Position numbers and translations under genes: made by a program. DNA of 64,000 nt. Source: an uncultured bacterium (GTDB lineage: Bacteria > Bacillota_I > Bacilli_A > RFN20 > CAG-826). Every line of letters starts with the position of its first letter. The stretch's first letter is position 1. This document shows, one piece after another, positions 7,875 to 15,971 of the stretch. The stretch is from contig CASFQA010000001.1 of the NCBI GenBank assembly GCA_949296775.1, forward strand, positions 124,001-188,000. The letters run 5' to 3'. The notes under the pieces are model-generated. The model was given only the letters and a program-made list of their open reading frames with translations. It was not told the DNA's origin and did no database searches.

Positions 7875-10789
7875 TGCCCTTGTCCTAAGTAGGCCTCAGA
7901 GTAGCCGGCGGTATTGCTTAAAACCCCATTGGCCGCGGCAGTGCTATAAAGACCAGCCACATATTCATCTTGCCGGTAGAAAGAGAAGTCAGCGACTCCG
8001 TGCGTGTTTTTATCCCAATTTAAGGAAATCAAGACGTTGGAAGGGCTTGGCCATTCGGTCCAAGTTGTGCCATCGTAAGAGTGGGCGTTATTGATGTAAT
8101 CGATGTTGTTGATCAAAGAAGCCGTATTGCCTTCGCGGTTTGTGAAGGTGGCTTCGAAGTCTTTTATGTGCACTTTCACTTCGTTGCCGACTTCAAAATA
8201 GGAATTGAAATAGGCGCGTTCGTGGTTGTTGTAAAGATTGCTTGTGACATCGCTACCGTTTTGAATTCCGCTTCTGCTGAAAGCCTGATACTGCTCGGGA
8301 ATTGGAAAACCGGTAATATCACCTATCCCGGTAGGACTTATATTGTTCGCATCGAACAAGTTACTCGATAGAGTCGTATCAGCAGATGGGTCGTATGCGT
8401 TGGTCCCTCCGTCGATGAAGCGGTTCTGGCTTTCTTCCCATGTCGGATTCCAAAAACTACCACCTTCATAATTCTCATAAGCATCCGCATAGTAATGCAT
8501 TCCGTTTTTTCCGTATCCGACCGCGAATATTGGCAGTCGAACGTTATTTTGACTCGTCTCATCATCGCCTCGGATCCAGTCGAGGATAGCGTCTCCAAGA
8601 TCTCCCCAGAAGTCATTATTGTCAACGTCGATTGCTAGTTGAATGTTAACTTCGTGTTCTTGGCCGTCGGCTACGACTGGGAATTCGTTTGGGTTAAACC
8701 CTCCGATAGCTCCAATTTTAGAATTGTCTATATCGTAAGTATTTGAGGCGTCTTGCCAAAACAGAAAACGCGTGTGAGAAGGGGACCAAACCGCTTGGTT
8801 GATAATATAGGCGTGGGTTACTTCGGGGTTATACAAGTTGAAGAGAATTTGAAAGTTGTTATTGTTGGCGTCGTTTTCTGAGTAAGTCCCTTTCTGTTCG
8901 GCCACGTAAGTAAAATTGAAGTTTATGTAAAACCTATTCTCTTCAAAGTAAGGCGATATCTCTTTGGTCGACCAAACCAAGTAGGCGTTATTCGCGGTTA
9001 TTCCGCGGACCAACCGATAATACCAATTAAATGTGAAGATAACACTTACGCTGCGGTGATGAATTTTGGTCATCGTCGTGGCACCCAGGCCTCCATCGAG
9101 GGTTTGGGCAGTGTAGCTGGTTAACTCTCCATCAGTTAACTCCCAGTTCGACGTCGTCGGCTTCCATTTGGCGGCGGTTTCGTTGGCGGGATTGGTTCCG
9201 GGATAGAATTTCGAATAGGATAATTGATGGGGCGAGAGCAGACTTTTGCTCATAGTTTCGGCATTGGTTTCTTGCTTGCTGAAGTCGTCGTCGACGGGTT
9301 TGGTGCCGCTCCATTCGTAGTGATAGTTCGTAAAGCCTTCGAAGAAACCGGAACCGTCATTTACCTTTTCGGGATGGTATTCGTCGCTGACGTAAATTCG
9401 ATTAACTTGCTCTTCGCTATATCCGTATCCGTAGGCATACGCTTGGTTCTCGTGCCCAGATTGTTGATCGACGACTTTGATTGGGTCGATGACGTTTCCA
9501 AACTCGTCGGTGAATCCGTTTTCCCAATCGGTCGGCTCTTGGCCGGAATAATCGTAAATGACCCGCAGCTCATTGCCGGCGGTGGGGTCGAGCGGGTTAT
9601 CGAGCCGGGTTTTGCCGATTAAGACGCGGGAGGAATAAACCGAAAGCTTAGTCCCATCGTCTAGCGATAGGACGCCTTTGTTGCCTTCGCTGCTTTCTAA
9701 CCCCAAATAGGAGGCGGCGCCGTCGCAATGGCCAATAAAGAATCCGATATTGGTGCCGTGGTCTCCTTGAGAGGGATGAATGGTCTTGAAGGCCCCCATC
9801 GGAGTTTCGACTCCGTTTTCGTCGGTGTGGATGGCGCTGGAGACCTTACCGCTGCCAAGGACGTTGATTTGGTAACGCTCCAAGACGTAATAGCCGAAAT
9901 TGTCGCCGATGGTATAGGCGACTTTCGCCTCGAGCGTGGCGGCGTAAACATCGTGCTCGGGGGCCAACGACTCGGGGTTGGCTTGGCAATTAATTTGGGT
10001 TAAGACCCGATTGCCGCTTGCATCGGTCGAATAAACAAGTTCCAAAAGGTCGGAATCAGCTTCCCAAGTTATGGGGTGGCTTTGATTCTGACTGTCGGTG
10101 ATTTGGCTGGGAAATCCGGTGATGGTGGCTTTTTCGCCGGTTCCGGTTGGATTGGTGATATTGATTGTCTTCTCGGCGGTTTCGCCGTTGATGGTGATGT
10201 CCGGCAGGCTTTTTGCCGCGTTTAGGAAATACCCTTCAAGGGGGCTCAGTATCAAAGCCGGGTCGTTGTCCGGGGTCGTAATGGAGACATGGGCCCCCGA
10301 AAGAATCAGGTTTTTGACTTCTGAGGTGACCGAGGTATAGCCGAATAACCCTACGTCGCTGGATTCGTAGCCGACAATAGAAAGATTGGCTATGGTATGA
10401 CCGGCCCCGTCGAAGCGGGAACGGAAGGGCATATCCTCTGAACCGATCGGATAAAGCCAGTCTCCACTCCAAGTGATGTCGTCGCCGAGGGTTATTACGT
10501 CGTTTTCGTCTAGCAATCCGATGGAGACGATTTTTTGCAACGTTCTTATATCCTCAACGGTAGTCAAGGTGATGTCGTAGCTTTGGTCATCGTTTTTAAC
10601 GACTTGGCCGTCGAAATATTGCCCCAAATCGCTGAAATCGACCTTGACCTTGTTTTCGATCTTAAGGGCATTGATATAGGCGGCTAAGGTGATGCCGCCG
10701 ATAGAAAAAACGACCCCGAGCATTGAGCAGAAGGCGAGGATCGGAAGCAGCCATTTATTGGCTTTATGTTTACTCTTCGGGCCCGTCAT
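7871..10789 (-). CDS. Large surface protein, first gene of the second riboswitch operon
   Basis: A 972-residue protein if started at the ATG 9 bases after the riboswitch aptamer ('MTGPKSKHKANKW'). An upstream in-frame ATG at 10876 is rejected because it overlaps the promoter -10 box and its codons would be the riboswitch itself. A basic N-terminus precedes one hydrophobic segment (about residues 14-40, ending 'GGITLAAYINALKI'), a signal anchor or signal peptide. Then comes a repeat-like region, 'LGDDITWSGDWLYPIG', 'FDGAGHTIANLSIVGY' and 'VGLFGYTSVTSEVKNLIL', reminiscent of GLUG/pectate-lyase-type beta-helix surface repeats. The remainder is long, Asn/Thr/Tyr-rich and unrecognised. No LPXTG motif. 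It is probably an adhesin or fibre-associated surface protein; function inferred from context. Confidence 0.6.
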   Translation of the reverse strand: MTGPKSKHKANKWLLPILAFCSMLGVVFSIGGITLAAYINALKIENKVKVDFSDLGQYFDGQVVKNDDQSYDITLTTVEDIRTLQKIVSIGLLDENDVITLGDDITWSGDWLYPIGSEDMPFRSRFDGAGHTIANLSIVGYESSDVGLFGYTSVTSEVKNLILSGAHVSITTPDNDPALILSPLEGYFLNAAKSLPDITINGETAEKTINITNPTGTGEKATITGFPSQITDSQNQSHPITWEADSDLLELVYSTDASGNRVLTQINCQANPESLAPEHDVYAATLEAKVAYTIGDNFGYYVLERYQINVLGSGKVSSAIHTDENGVETPMGAFKTIHPSQGDHGTNIGFFIGHCDGAASYLGLESSEGNKGVLSLDDGTKLSVYSSRVLIGKTRLDNPLDPTAGNELRVIYDYSGQEPTDWENGFTDEFGNVIDPIKVVDQQSGHENQAYAYGYGYSEEQVNRIYVSDEYHPEKVNDGSGFFEGFTNYHYEWSGTKPVDDDFSKQETNAETMSKSLLSPHQLSYSKFYPGTNPANETAAKWKPTTSNWELTDGELTSYTAQTLDGGLGATTMTKIHHRSVSVIFTFNWYYRLVRGITANNAYLVWSTKEISPYFEENRFYINFNFTYVAEQKGTYSENDANNNNFQILFNLYNPEVTHAYIINQAVWSPSHTRFLFWQDASNTYDIDNSKIGAIGGFNPNEFPVVADGQEHEVNIQLAIDVDNNDFWGDLGDAILDWIRGDDETSQNNVRLPIFAVGYGKNGMHYYADAYENYEGGSFWNPTWEESQNRFIDGGTNAYDPSADTTLSSNLFDANNISPTGIGDITGFPIPEQYQAFSRSGIQNGSDVTSNLYNNHERAYFNSYFEVGNEVKVHIKDFEATFTNREGNTASLINNIDYINNAHSYDGTTWTEWPSPSNVLISLNWDKNTHGVADFSFYRQDEYVAGLYSTAAANGVLSNTAGYSEAYLGQGQ

Positions 10790-10797
10790 TTCTTTTA

Positions 10798-10868
10798 TTC
10801 GGCAGCTGGCTACCTGCTTGAGGCCCTCTAGTTTTGCGCCCTTAGGTCGCCCTAAGTTTGCCTTTGAC
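10798..10868 (-). ncRNA. c-di-GMP-I (GEMM-I) riboswitch controlling the 10789-3009 operon
   Basis: On the minus strand the order of conserved elements fits a GEMM-I aptamer: GCAAA (10857-10861); a perfect six-pair stem CTTAGG/CCTAAG closed by a GCGA tetraloop of GNRA type (10847-10850); GG; CGCAAA (10833-10838); ACTAGAGGGCCT; and the 3' strand GGTAGCCAGCTGCCG (10800-10814). This follows the known GEMM-I pattern GCAAA-stem-GNRA-stem-GR-CGCAAA...GGCCU...GGYAGCC. It begins a few bases after a sigma-A promoter and ends 9 bases before the first start codon. That spacing suggests control of translation initiation. Not tested with a covariance model. Confidence 0.85.
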
Positions 10869-10874
10869 GATGCC

Positions 10875-10902
10875 ATTGTACACGATATGGGGCATCTATC
10901 AA
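10875..10902 (-). promoter_or_regulatory. Sigma-A promoter of the second riboswitch operon
   Basis: TTGATA at 10902-10897 and TACAAT at 10880-10875 with a 16-base spacer; the predicted start of transcription falls about 7 bases further on, immediately before the aptamer. Confidence 0.75.
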
Positions 10903-10926
10903 GTTTTTATATGAAATATAAAACGC

Positions 10927-11646
10927 TTAGATCCGGGAATGGCGGAGCAATAAAGCGGCGATGATTTTCCCGATCGAGGGCATGACCTCGAGCCCCTTCC
11001 GGCGGAAGTTCAGCCGCTGGGAAACCTCCCCGGCTTCGTAATTGACGGCCTTGATGGTTAAAATGGCGATGTTTTTCAAGTAGCAGGACAAAGCCACCCC
11101 GAAGGAGGAATTGTCGTAGCAGGTCAGCCGGGAATAGCCGGCGAAGCGGCGGTGGAGGTCGCCTTTGACGTCCTCGCCGTCGAAAATCCGGATATCCCCC
11201 GATAAAAGCGAACCTCGTTCCAGATAATGGCCGCCTAATTCATACCCTTCTTTCTCGGCCTGCTCGCATAAGGATAGGTCCCCGACGAAGAAAGGCGGGA
11301 GGCCAGGGATCTGGCCATAGACGTTTTTCCCGTCCCCGGAATAATCGAGCCCATAGGCGTAATAACGTTCGCAGATGAGGATATCCCCTTGGTGGAGGGT
11401 GTTCTTTATCGCCCCGACCGAGCCGATGTTATAGACGACGTAGGGATCGTATTTCTCAAGCAGCGCCGTGGTCTTCATCGTCACTAAGGGCAAGCCGACC
11501 CCGACCGAGGCGATGGCGACTTCCTCGGCGCCCATCCGGCCAAGATAGACTTTCAAAGAGGGGAAAACCTCCTCGACATGGGGCAGGTCGAGCCGGGAAC
11601 GGAGATAGAGGATGGCGTCTTCGTCTTCGCCGACGATGAGGATCAT
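10927..11646 (-). CDS. Degenerate MTA/SAH nucleosidase-like (PNP_UDP superfamily) protein
   Basis: A 239-residue single-domain protein of the nucleoside phosphorylase/nucleosidase fold: 'MILIVGEDEDAILYL', 'VGVGLPLVTMKTTALL', and 'YNIGSVGAIKNTLHQGDIL' match the family core. Two functional regions are changed. The ribose-binding Met-Glu motif (as in MtnN 'xEMEAxA') is 'YDNSSFG', and the catalytic Asp region ('RAISDxA') is 'IKAVNYEAG', with Asn at the Asp position. Catalysis is therefore doubtful and a ligand-binding or structural role is possible. It overlaps the EAL gene by four bases and is the last gene of the first riboswitch operon. Confidence 0.65.
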   Translation of the reverse strand: MILIVGEDEDAILYLRSRLDLPHVEEVFPSLKVYLGRMGAEEVAIASVGVGLPLVTMKTTALLEKYDPYVVYNIGSVGAIKNTLHQGDILICERYYAYGLDYSGDGKNVYGQIPGLPPFFVGDLSLCEQAEKEGYELGGHYLERGSLLSGDIRIFDGEDVKGDLHRRFAGYSRLTCYDNSSFGVALSCYLKNIAILTIKAVNYEAGEVSQRLNFRRKGLEVMPSIGKIIAALLLRHSRI

Positions 11647-13187
11647 GCTTTCTTCCCTCCTTTCTTGGTTTCGGCCATGTTGACCTCGAACCGGCCGCGG
11701 TCGACCGGACGGGAGAAGTAATAGCCTTGGATGGCGTCGCAGCGGAGGGAGGCAAGGATATCGGCTTGCTTAGCCGACTCGACCCCTTCGGCGATGACCT
11801 CCATCCCAAGGGTATGGACCAAATCGATGATCGAGGCGACCATCGATTTGGCTTTCGGCTCGATCTCGATGTCGTCGATGAACGATTTGTCGATCTTCAA
11901 GACGTCGTAGGGGATCGATTTGAGGGCCGAGAGGGAGGAATAGCCGATCCCGAAGTCGTCGATGCTGGTCTTGAACCCCTCGGCTTTGATCTTGCGGATG
12001 ACCGAGGAGATGAAGATCAGGTTCTCGGCCGCGAGCGATTCCGTTAGCTCGAGCTCGATCATCGAGGGGTCGACCCCGAACTCGGCGACGGTTCGGCTAA
12101 GGAAAAGGAGCAGATCGGGGTCATAGACCGTCCGACGCGACAAGTTGACCGAGACCACCAGGTTTTTCATGACCGGATCGGATTTCCACCTCGAAAGGGA
12201 GGAACAGACGGAACGGAAGACGAAATGGTCGATCTCGACGATCTTCCCGCTGGATTCGCAATAGGGGACGAAGACGCTTGGGGGCAGGATGCCGCGGTGG
12301 GGGTGCTTCCAGCGGACCAAGGCCTCGGCCCCGAAGAAACCCATGTCCTTCAGGCTGACCTTCCCTTGGTAATAGACGACGAACTCCCCCCGGGCGAGGG
12401 CGGAATTCAAATCGGCGTCGAGCCAGTGGATGGTCGCGTCCTCGTCGACTAAGGATTGGCTGAAGGTCACGACGTCGCAGGATAGCCGCCTCGAGGCGTT
12501 ATGGCGCAAAGCGAACTCCGCCTCCTCGATTAAGGATCTCCCCGGCAACCCCTTACGGGCTTTCCGGAAGGAAACCCCGCCTAGGAGCGAGGCGAAGGGG
12601 AGGGCCCCGGAATGGGCGAAAAAGTCGCTTAGGTGGGTCAAGAACACCCGGATCCCGTCGACGAACCCCTCGGGGTTGTCGCTAAGATGGAGGAGGAGGA
12701 ACTCGTTTTCCTTAGTGAGCCCGATCGGGTTCAACGGGAAGCCGACCCGGAGGCTTTTGAGGACGAAGCGCATCGTCGATTTGAAGATCTCGGCCTGGTA
12801 GTCGGAAAGGGCGGTCCCGCCCGGCCCTTTGACCGATAAGGCGACGGAAATGGCCGTGAGGTTGCCGTTTTGCCCCTTCCCCATCCTTTTGGCCAGATCG
12901 GCCATCTCTTTCTCGGAGTAGACGTCGTTTGCTTCCCCGAACCGGGAGAGGAGGAAGCCTCTTTTCCGCCCATCCTCGACTCGGAGGTGGAGGAAGACGC
13001 CGGAAAGCAAAGCGAAGAGGAAGAGGAGGAGGATGAGGACGACGAGGGCGGAATACTGGGCCCTCCCGTAACCGGCCCCGGTCAAGCCGAAGACGGCGAT
13101 GGCTAAGCTGAAGCCGAAGCAAAGGCCGGTCAGGAAAAGCGAGGCGACGAGCCCGTAGGAATGGATGGCGATCCGTCTCTCAATCAT
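11643..13187 (-). CDS. Membrane-bound c-di-GMP phosphodiesterase (EAL domain, degenerate GGDEF)
   Basis: A 514-residue protein with two membrane segments (about 13-35 and 45-67), a degenerate GGDEF-like region (about 90-245, 'LTKENEFLLLHL' in place of the signature loop) and an EAL domain from ~260. All EAL hallmarks are present: 'GAEALVRWKHP' (EAL at 288-290), 'VVSVNLSRR', 'MIELELTES', 'SIDDFGIGYSSL', 'VLKIDKSFI', 'VIAEGVES' and 'IQGYYFSRP'. Metal-binding and general-base residues are therefore intact, and it should hydrolyse c-di-GMP. It sits in an operon that itself starts with a c-di-GMP riboswitch, an arrangement suited to feedback. Its start overlaps the signal-peptidase gene by 8 bases. 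Confidence 0.9.
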   Translation of the reverse strand: MIERRIAIHSYGLVASLFLTGLCFGFSLAIAVFGLTGAGYGRAQYSALVVLILLLFLFALLSGVFLHLRVEDGRKRGFLLSRFGEANDVYSEKEMADLAKRMGKGQNGNLTAISVALSVKGPGGTALSDYQAEIFKSTMRFVLKSLRVGFPLNPIGLTKENEFLLLHLSDNPEGFVDGIRVFLTHLSDFFAHSGALPFASLLGGVSFRKARKGLPGRSLIEEAEFALRHNASRRLSCDVVTFSQSLVDEDATIHWLDADLNSALARGEFVVYYQGKVSLKDMGFFGAEALVRWKHPHRGILPPSVFVPYCESSGKIVEIDHFVFRSVCSSLSRWKSDPVMKNLVVSVNLSRRTVYDPDLLLFLSRTVAEFGVDPSMIELELTESLAAENLIFISSVIRKIKAEGFKTSIDDFGIGYSSLSALKSIPYDVLKIDKSFIDDIEIEPKAKSMVASIIDLVHTLGMEVIAEGVESAKQADILASLRCDAIQGYYFSRPVDRGRFEVNMAETKKGGKKA

Positions 13188-13983
13188 TTCCTTCCCCCTT
13201 TTCGGTAATGTTCATTCTACCTTCTTTGCGGAGTTTCCGCCTCTGTTTCTTCATTTCCTTGTCTTTTTCCTTCAAGTAGGACTCCCGCAGCTCGCGCTTA
13301 TAACGCCATTTCTCCTCAAAGGCGAGGGCCGCCGCCTCATCGTGGGGGTCGATATTGGCCTCCTCTAAGGCCTGGGCTAGCTCCTTTTGCTCTTTTAGCC
13401 GCTGCTTCCTCATCGATAGGGCGGTCGAGACAATGGTATAGATCGCGGCGATGGCCAAAGGGGTGAGGATCAGCAAAGGGAAAACCCAAGTCGCGTGGTT
13501 ATGCTCGCTGGGGACCTGGGGGGAGACGTAGGTTAGGAAAGTGCCGAAGGAGAGGGAATGGTAGACCATCTTGCCGAGGTAATTATCGACGGAGAAGGTC
13601 TCCCCGCTGGAGGCGATTTCGGCGTCGGCGTTGTCCCCTCGGGTCTGGAAGGTCATGACCTTCCCCTGCTCATCGTAGATGATGTTGGTCACCCGGTGGG
13701 TGTCGGGAGCCCCCAATACGGGGTAATAGAAGGTGATGACGTCGCCGATCTCCACCTCCTCGGGAGGGACGTCTTCGATGATGATCCCCGAGCCGACCGG
13801 CAAGGAATCGGGCCGATCCCCGACCATCGAGTCGGTGGCGACGTAGAGGAAGGAGTAGCCGAAAACCGAGGGGACCCCGTGGTTGCTCTTCATGCTGATT
13901 AGCATCGAGATTTGGCAATAGGCGAAGAAGAGGACCAAAAGCGAGAGGAAGCCGGTCGCTATTCCCGAGATCCATTTCCTCAT
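13180..13983 (-). CDS. sipW: SipW-type signal peptidase I
   Basis: A 267-residue membrane protease. The N-terminal membrane helix is residues ~7-28. The catalytic serine lies in 'VATDSMVGDRP' (Ser52), and the general-base position is histidine in 'GAPDTHRVTN' (His96) instead of the lysine of ordinary bacterial Lep-type enzymes; a later 'TRGDNAD' box is present. The Ser-His arrangement is that of the endoplasmic-reticulum/SipW class, which cleaves TasA-type precursors. A second membrane helix (~168-190) is followed by an unusually long charged tail of about 75 residues rich in Lys, Glu and Arg, which would face the cytoplasm. The surrounding genes encode at least five proteins with SipW-type signal regions. 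The symbol reflects class, not proven orthology. Confidence 0.88.
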   Translation of the reverse strand: MRKWISGIATGFLSLLVLFFAYCQISMLISMKSNHGVPSVFGYSFLYVATDSMVGDRPDSLPVGSGIIIEDVPPEEVEIGDVITFYYPVLGAPDTHRVTNIIYDEQGKVMTFQTRGDNADAEIASSGETFSVDNYLGKMVYHSLSFGTFLTYVSPQVPSEHNHATWVFPLLILTPLAIAAIYTIVSTALSMRKQRLKEQKELAQALEEANIDPHDEAAALAFEEKWRYKRELRESYLKEKDKEMKKQRRKLRKEGRMNITEKGEGND

Positions 13984-15968
13984 CGCTTATTCCTCTTCTT
14001 GCCGTAGTCTTTGACGAAAAGGCGGCCGCCCCGTTTCGACCTCGTCTTGAGGTTGGTGTAATGGATGACCTTCGGCTCGGATTCATTAACGGCTTTTTGC
14101 GCGGCTTTTTTGGCTTTGCGGGCGGCTTTGCCTTTCTTTTTGACCGGCTTAGGCGTGGGTTTTGCCAGCGATTTTTCCTCTTTTTGCCCGTCTGTCTTCT
14201 CCGTCTTCTTTTTAATGCCCGTCTTCTTTTTGCTGGCGGTTTTCGCGCGCGTTTTCCTAACCGCGGGCTTCTTCTTCTTCGCGCCTTCCTTCTTTTCCTC
14301 GCCTATCGGCTCGCCGGCCTTTATCTCGGGCGTTAAAGACGGTTCGGGTTCGATGGGGGCGAATTCGGTTTCGGTTCGCTCTAGTGGCAAAAGATAGACC
14401 GGCTTCTCGGGCAAGGGGATTTGCCGATCGTTTTTCTCCTCGTCTTGCTCGGCGATCCCCTGGCTATCGGCGATGATGCTCCCTCCGGCGACCGGGGTCG
14501 GGGTGGCGTCGGGGTAAGGATGGGTGGGCGCTTCCTCGGGATAGGGGGAATACCCTTCCTCGATGTCTTTGTTCCGGTCGAGCAGCCCGAGCCGGTGGAC
14601 CTCGATCCGGGTTTGCCGGAGCAAGGCGAGCTCCTCCTCTTCCCGGGCCTGGATGTCCTCCAGCTTCTTCTTCTCGGCCTCCAGCCGGGCCCGTTCGAGC
14701 TCCAGCCGCCTGATCTCGGCCCGCCGCTCATCCTCTTTCCGCTGAAGCTCGGCCTCCTCTTTCCGTTGCTTGGCCTCCTCCTCGATGTCTTTGGCTTTCT
14801 GCTTCTCGATCGCCTCCTCGATGGCGGCGAGCTTGGCTTTGTCGGCGGAAAGCTTGGCCTCGAATTGCTCGCGGTAGGCCCTCGCCTCCTCTTGGGTCGG
14901 GGCGAGGGGGATTTTGGCTTGCTCGCGCTCGGCGAGGGGGAATTGGTCGTAAAGGAACTTTCCGTCGTAAAAAGTCTCGTCCTCGAGGGAGAAGAGGACC
15001 TTGGGGATGACCTTTTTCTTTTTGGTCTTGGCCTTGATCTGGTCCTTCTCGATCAAATTGGCCTGCAGGGTCAGGATCGATTCGGCGAGCAGCCCGGCGA
15101 GGTTATCGACGTACTCGTCGTCGAACTTCTTGTCGTTTTCCTCGACGTTATAGGAGATGCCGAGCTCTTTATAGGCGTCGAGGAACTTCCAAAGGGCGAG
15201 GCATTTACGGTAATCGGGGTTTTTGACGAGGAGGTTGGTCGGGTGGATGGGGTTGGCGACTGGCTTGGCCCCTTTCATCAGCTGCATGAAGGGGGAAGCG
15301 GCGAAAAAGGCGACCCGTTCCCGGAGCCGGGATAAGCGGAGCAGCAGCTCATCGTTTTTCTCGGCCTGCCCTCCGTCTTTGGAGGGGGCGGAGACCTTGA
15401 TCCGGGTATCGACCTCGAATTTGACCCCGGCTTGCTCTTCCTCGCTATGGAGGAGGAGGAGTTCGGAGTCGCGGGTCTCGCCGTGGTCGCGGGCGAAGAG
15501 GAACCGCTTCTCGACGAACACCCCGGCTTTCTTGATCAAGGTCATGAGGAACCGGTTCTCGTAAATCCAGTAATCGATCTCGCTTTCGGGGACCAAGAGC
15601 TTCTCGGGGGTGACGTTGCCTTCCTCGTCGACCGAATGGACGTATTGGGTATGGGCGGCGAGATGGGAGATCGAGCGGGAGGAGATCCTTTTGGCCCGCC
15701 CGGCCTCGATTAAGACGTCGTTGTCCTTGATGAAGGAACGGGGGTTGGCGATGATCCGCTCGATGGATGAAAACCCTTTCTCGAGCTCGACGATGAAAGT
15801 GTCGTCGAGGGTTTTCTCCTCCAGCCGGCTCTTTTGGGCCAAATAGGTCTTCTTGCTGACGCGGATGCTTTCCGTTAACGCCTTAAAGGAAGCCGACTGG
15901 CTGAGTAGCGACTGCAGTTTCCTTAAATACGCCCGAGCGGCCGCATCTAAGCTTAGCTTCCCACCCAT
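13980..15968 (-). CDS. DUF2357 (McrC-N-like) protein with coiled coil and Lys/Ala-rich tail
   Basis: A 662-residue protein. The N-terminal ~310 residues resemble DUF2357, a domain usually encoded beside McrB-like ATPases; the clearest stretch is 'EIDYWIYENRFLMTLIKK' with 'NPDYRKCLALWKFLDAY' further on. Residues ~350-480 form a highly charged helical segment ('AEEEAK'-like, Glu/Lys/Arg-rich coiled coil). About 480-560 is a Pro/Glu linker, and the last ~90 residues are dominated by Lys, Ala and Thr ('KKKTGIKKKTEK', 'KKAQKAVNES'), giving a strongly basic tail like histone H1. I see no PD-(D/E)xK nuclease motif of the kind McrC proteins carry. It lies 3 bases downstream of the McrB-like ATPase gene and is presumably its partner. 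Confidence 0.6.
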   Translation of the reverse strand: MGGKLSLDAAARAYLRKLQSLLSQSASFKALTESIRVSKKTYLAQKSRLEEKTLDDTFIVELEKGFSSIERIIANPRSFIKDNDVLIEAGRAKRISSRSISHLAAHTQYVHSVDEEGNVTPEKLLVPESEIDYWIYENRFLMTLIKKAGVFVEKRFLFARDHGETRDSELLLLHSEEEQAGVKFEVDTRIKVSAPSKDGGQAEKNDELLLRLSRLRERVAFFAASPFMQLMKGAKPVANPIHPTNLLVKNPDYRKCLALWKFLDAYKELGISYNVEENDKKFDDEYVDNLAGLLAESILTLQANLIEKDQIKAKTKKKKVIPKVLFSLEDETFYDGKFLYDQFPLAEREQAKIPLAPTQEEARAYREQFEAKLSADKAKLAAIEEAIEKQKAKDIEEEAKQRKEEAELQRKEDERRAEIRRLELERARLEAEKKKLEDIQAREEEELALLRQTRIEVHRLGLLDRNKDIEEGYSPYPEEAPTHPYPDATPTPVAGGSIIADSQGIAEQDEEKNDRQIPLPEKPVYLLPLERTETEFAPIEPEPSLTPEIKAGEPIGEEKKEGAKKKKPAVRKTRAKTASKKKTGIKKKTEKTDGQKEEKSLAKPTPKPVKKKGKAARKAKKAAQKAVNESEPKVIHYTNLKTRSKRGGRLFVKDYGKKRNKR

Positions 15969-15971
15969 CGC

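Noticed and set aside
10790-10876. Extension of the large surface-protein gene to the upstream ATG at 10876
   Set aside because: That ATG overlaps the -10 box (TACAAT) and the extra codons are the GEMM-I aptamer; transcription would start downstream of the ATG.
11643-13187. Diguanylate cyclase activity in the EAL protein
   Set aside because: The GGDEF-like region lacks the signature loop, so only phosphodiesterase activity is supported.
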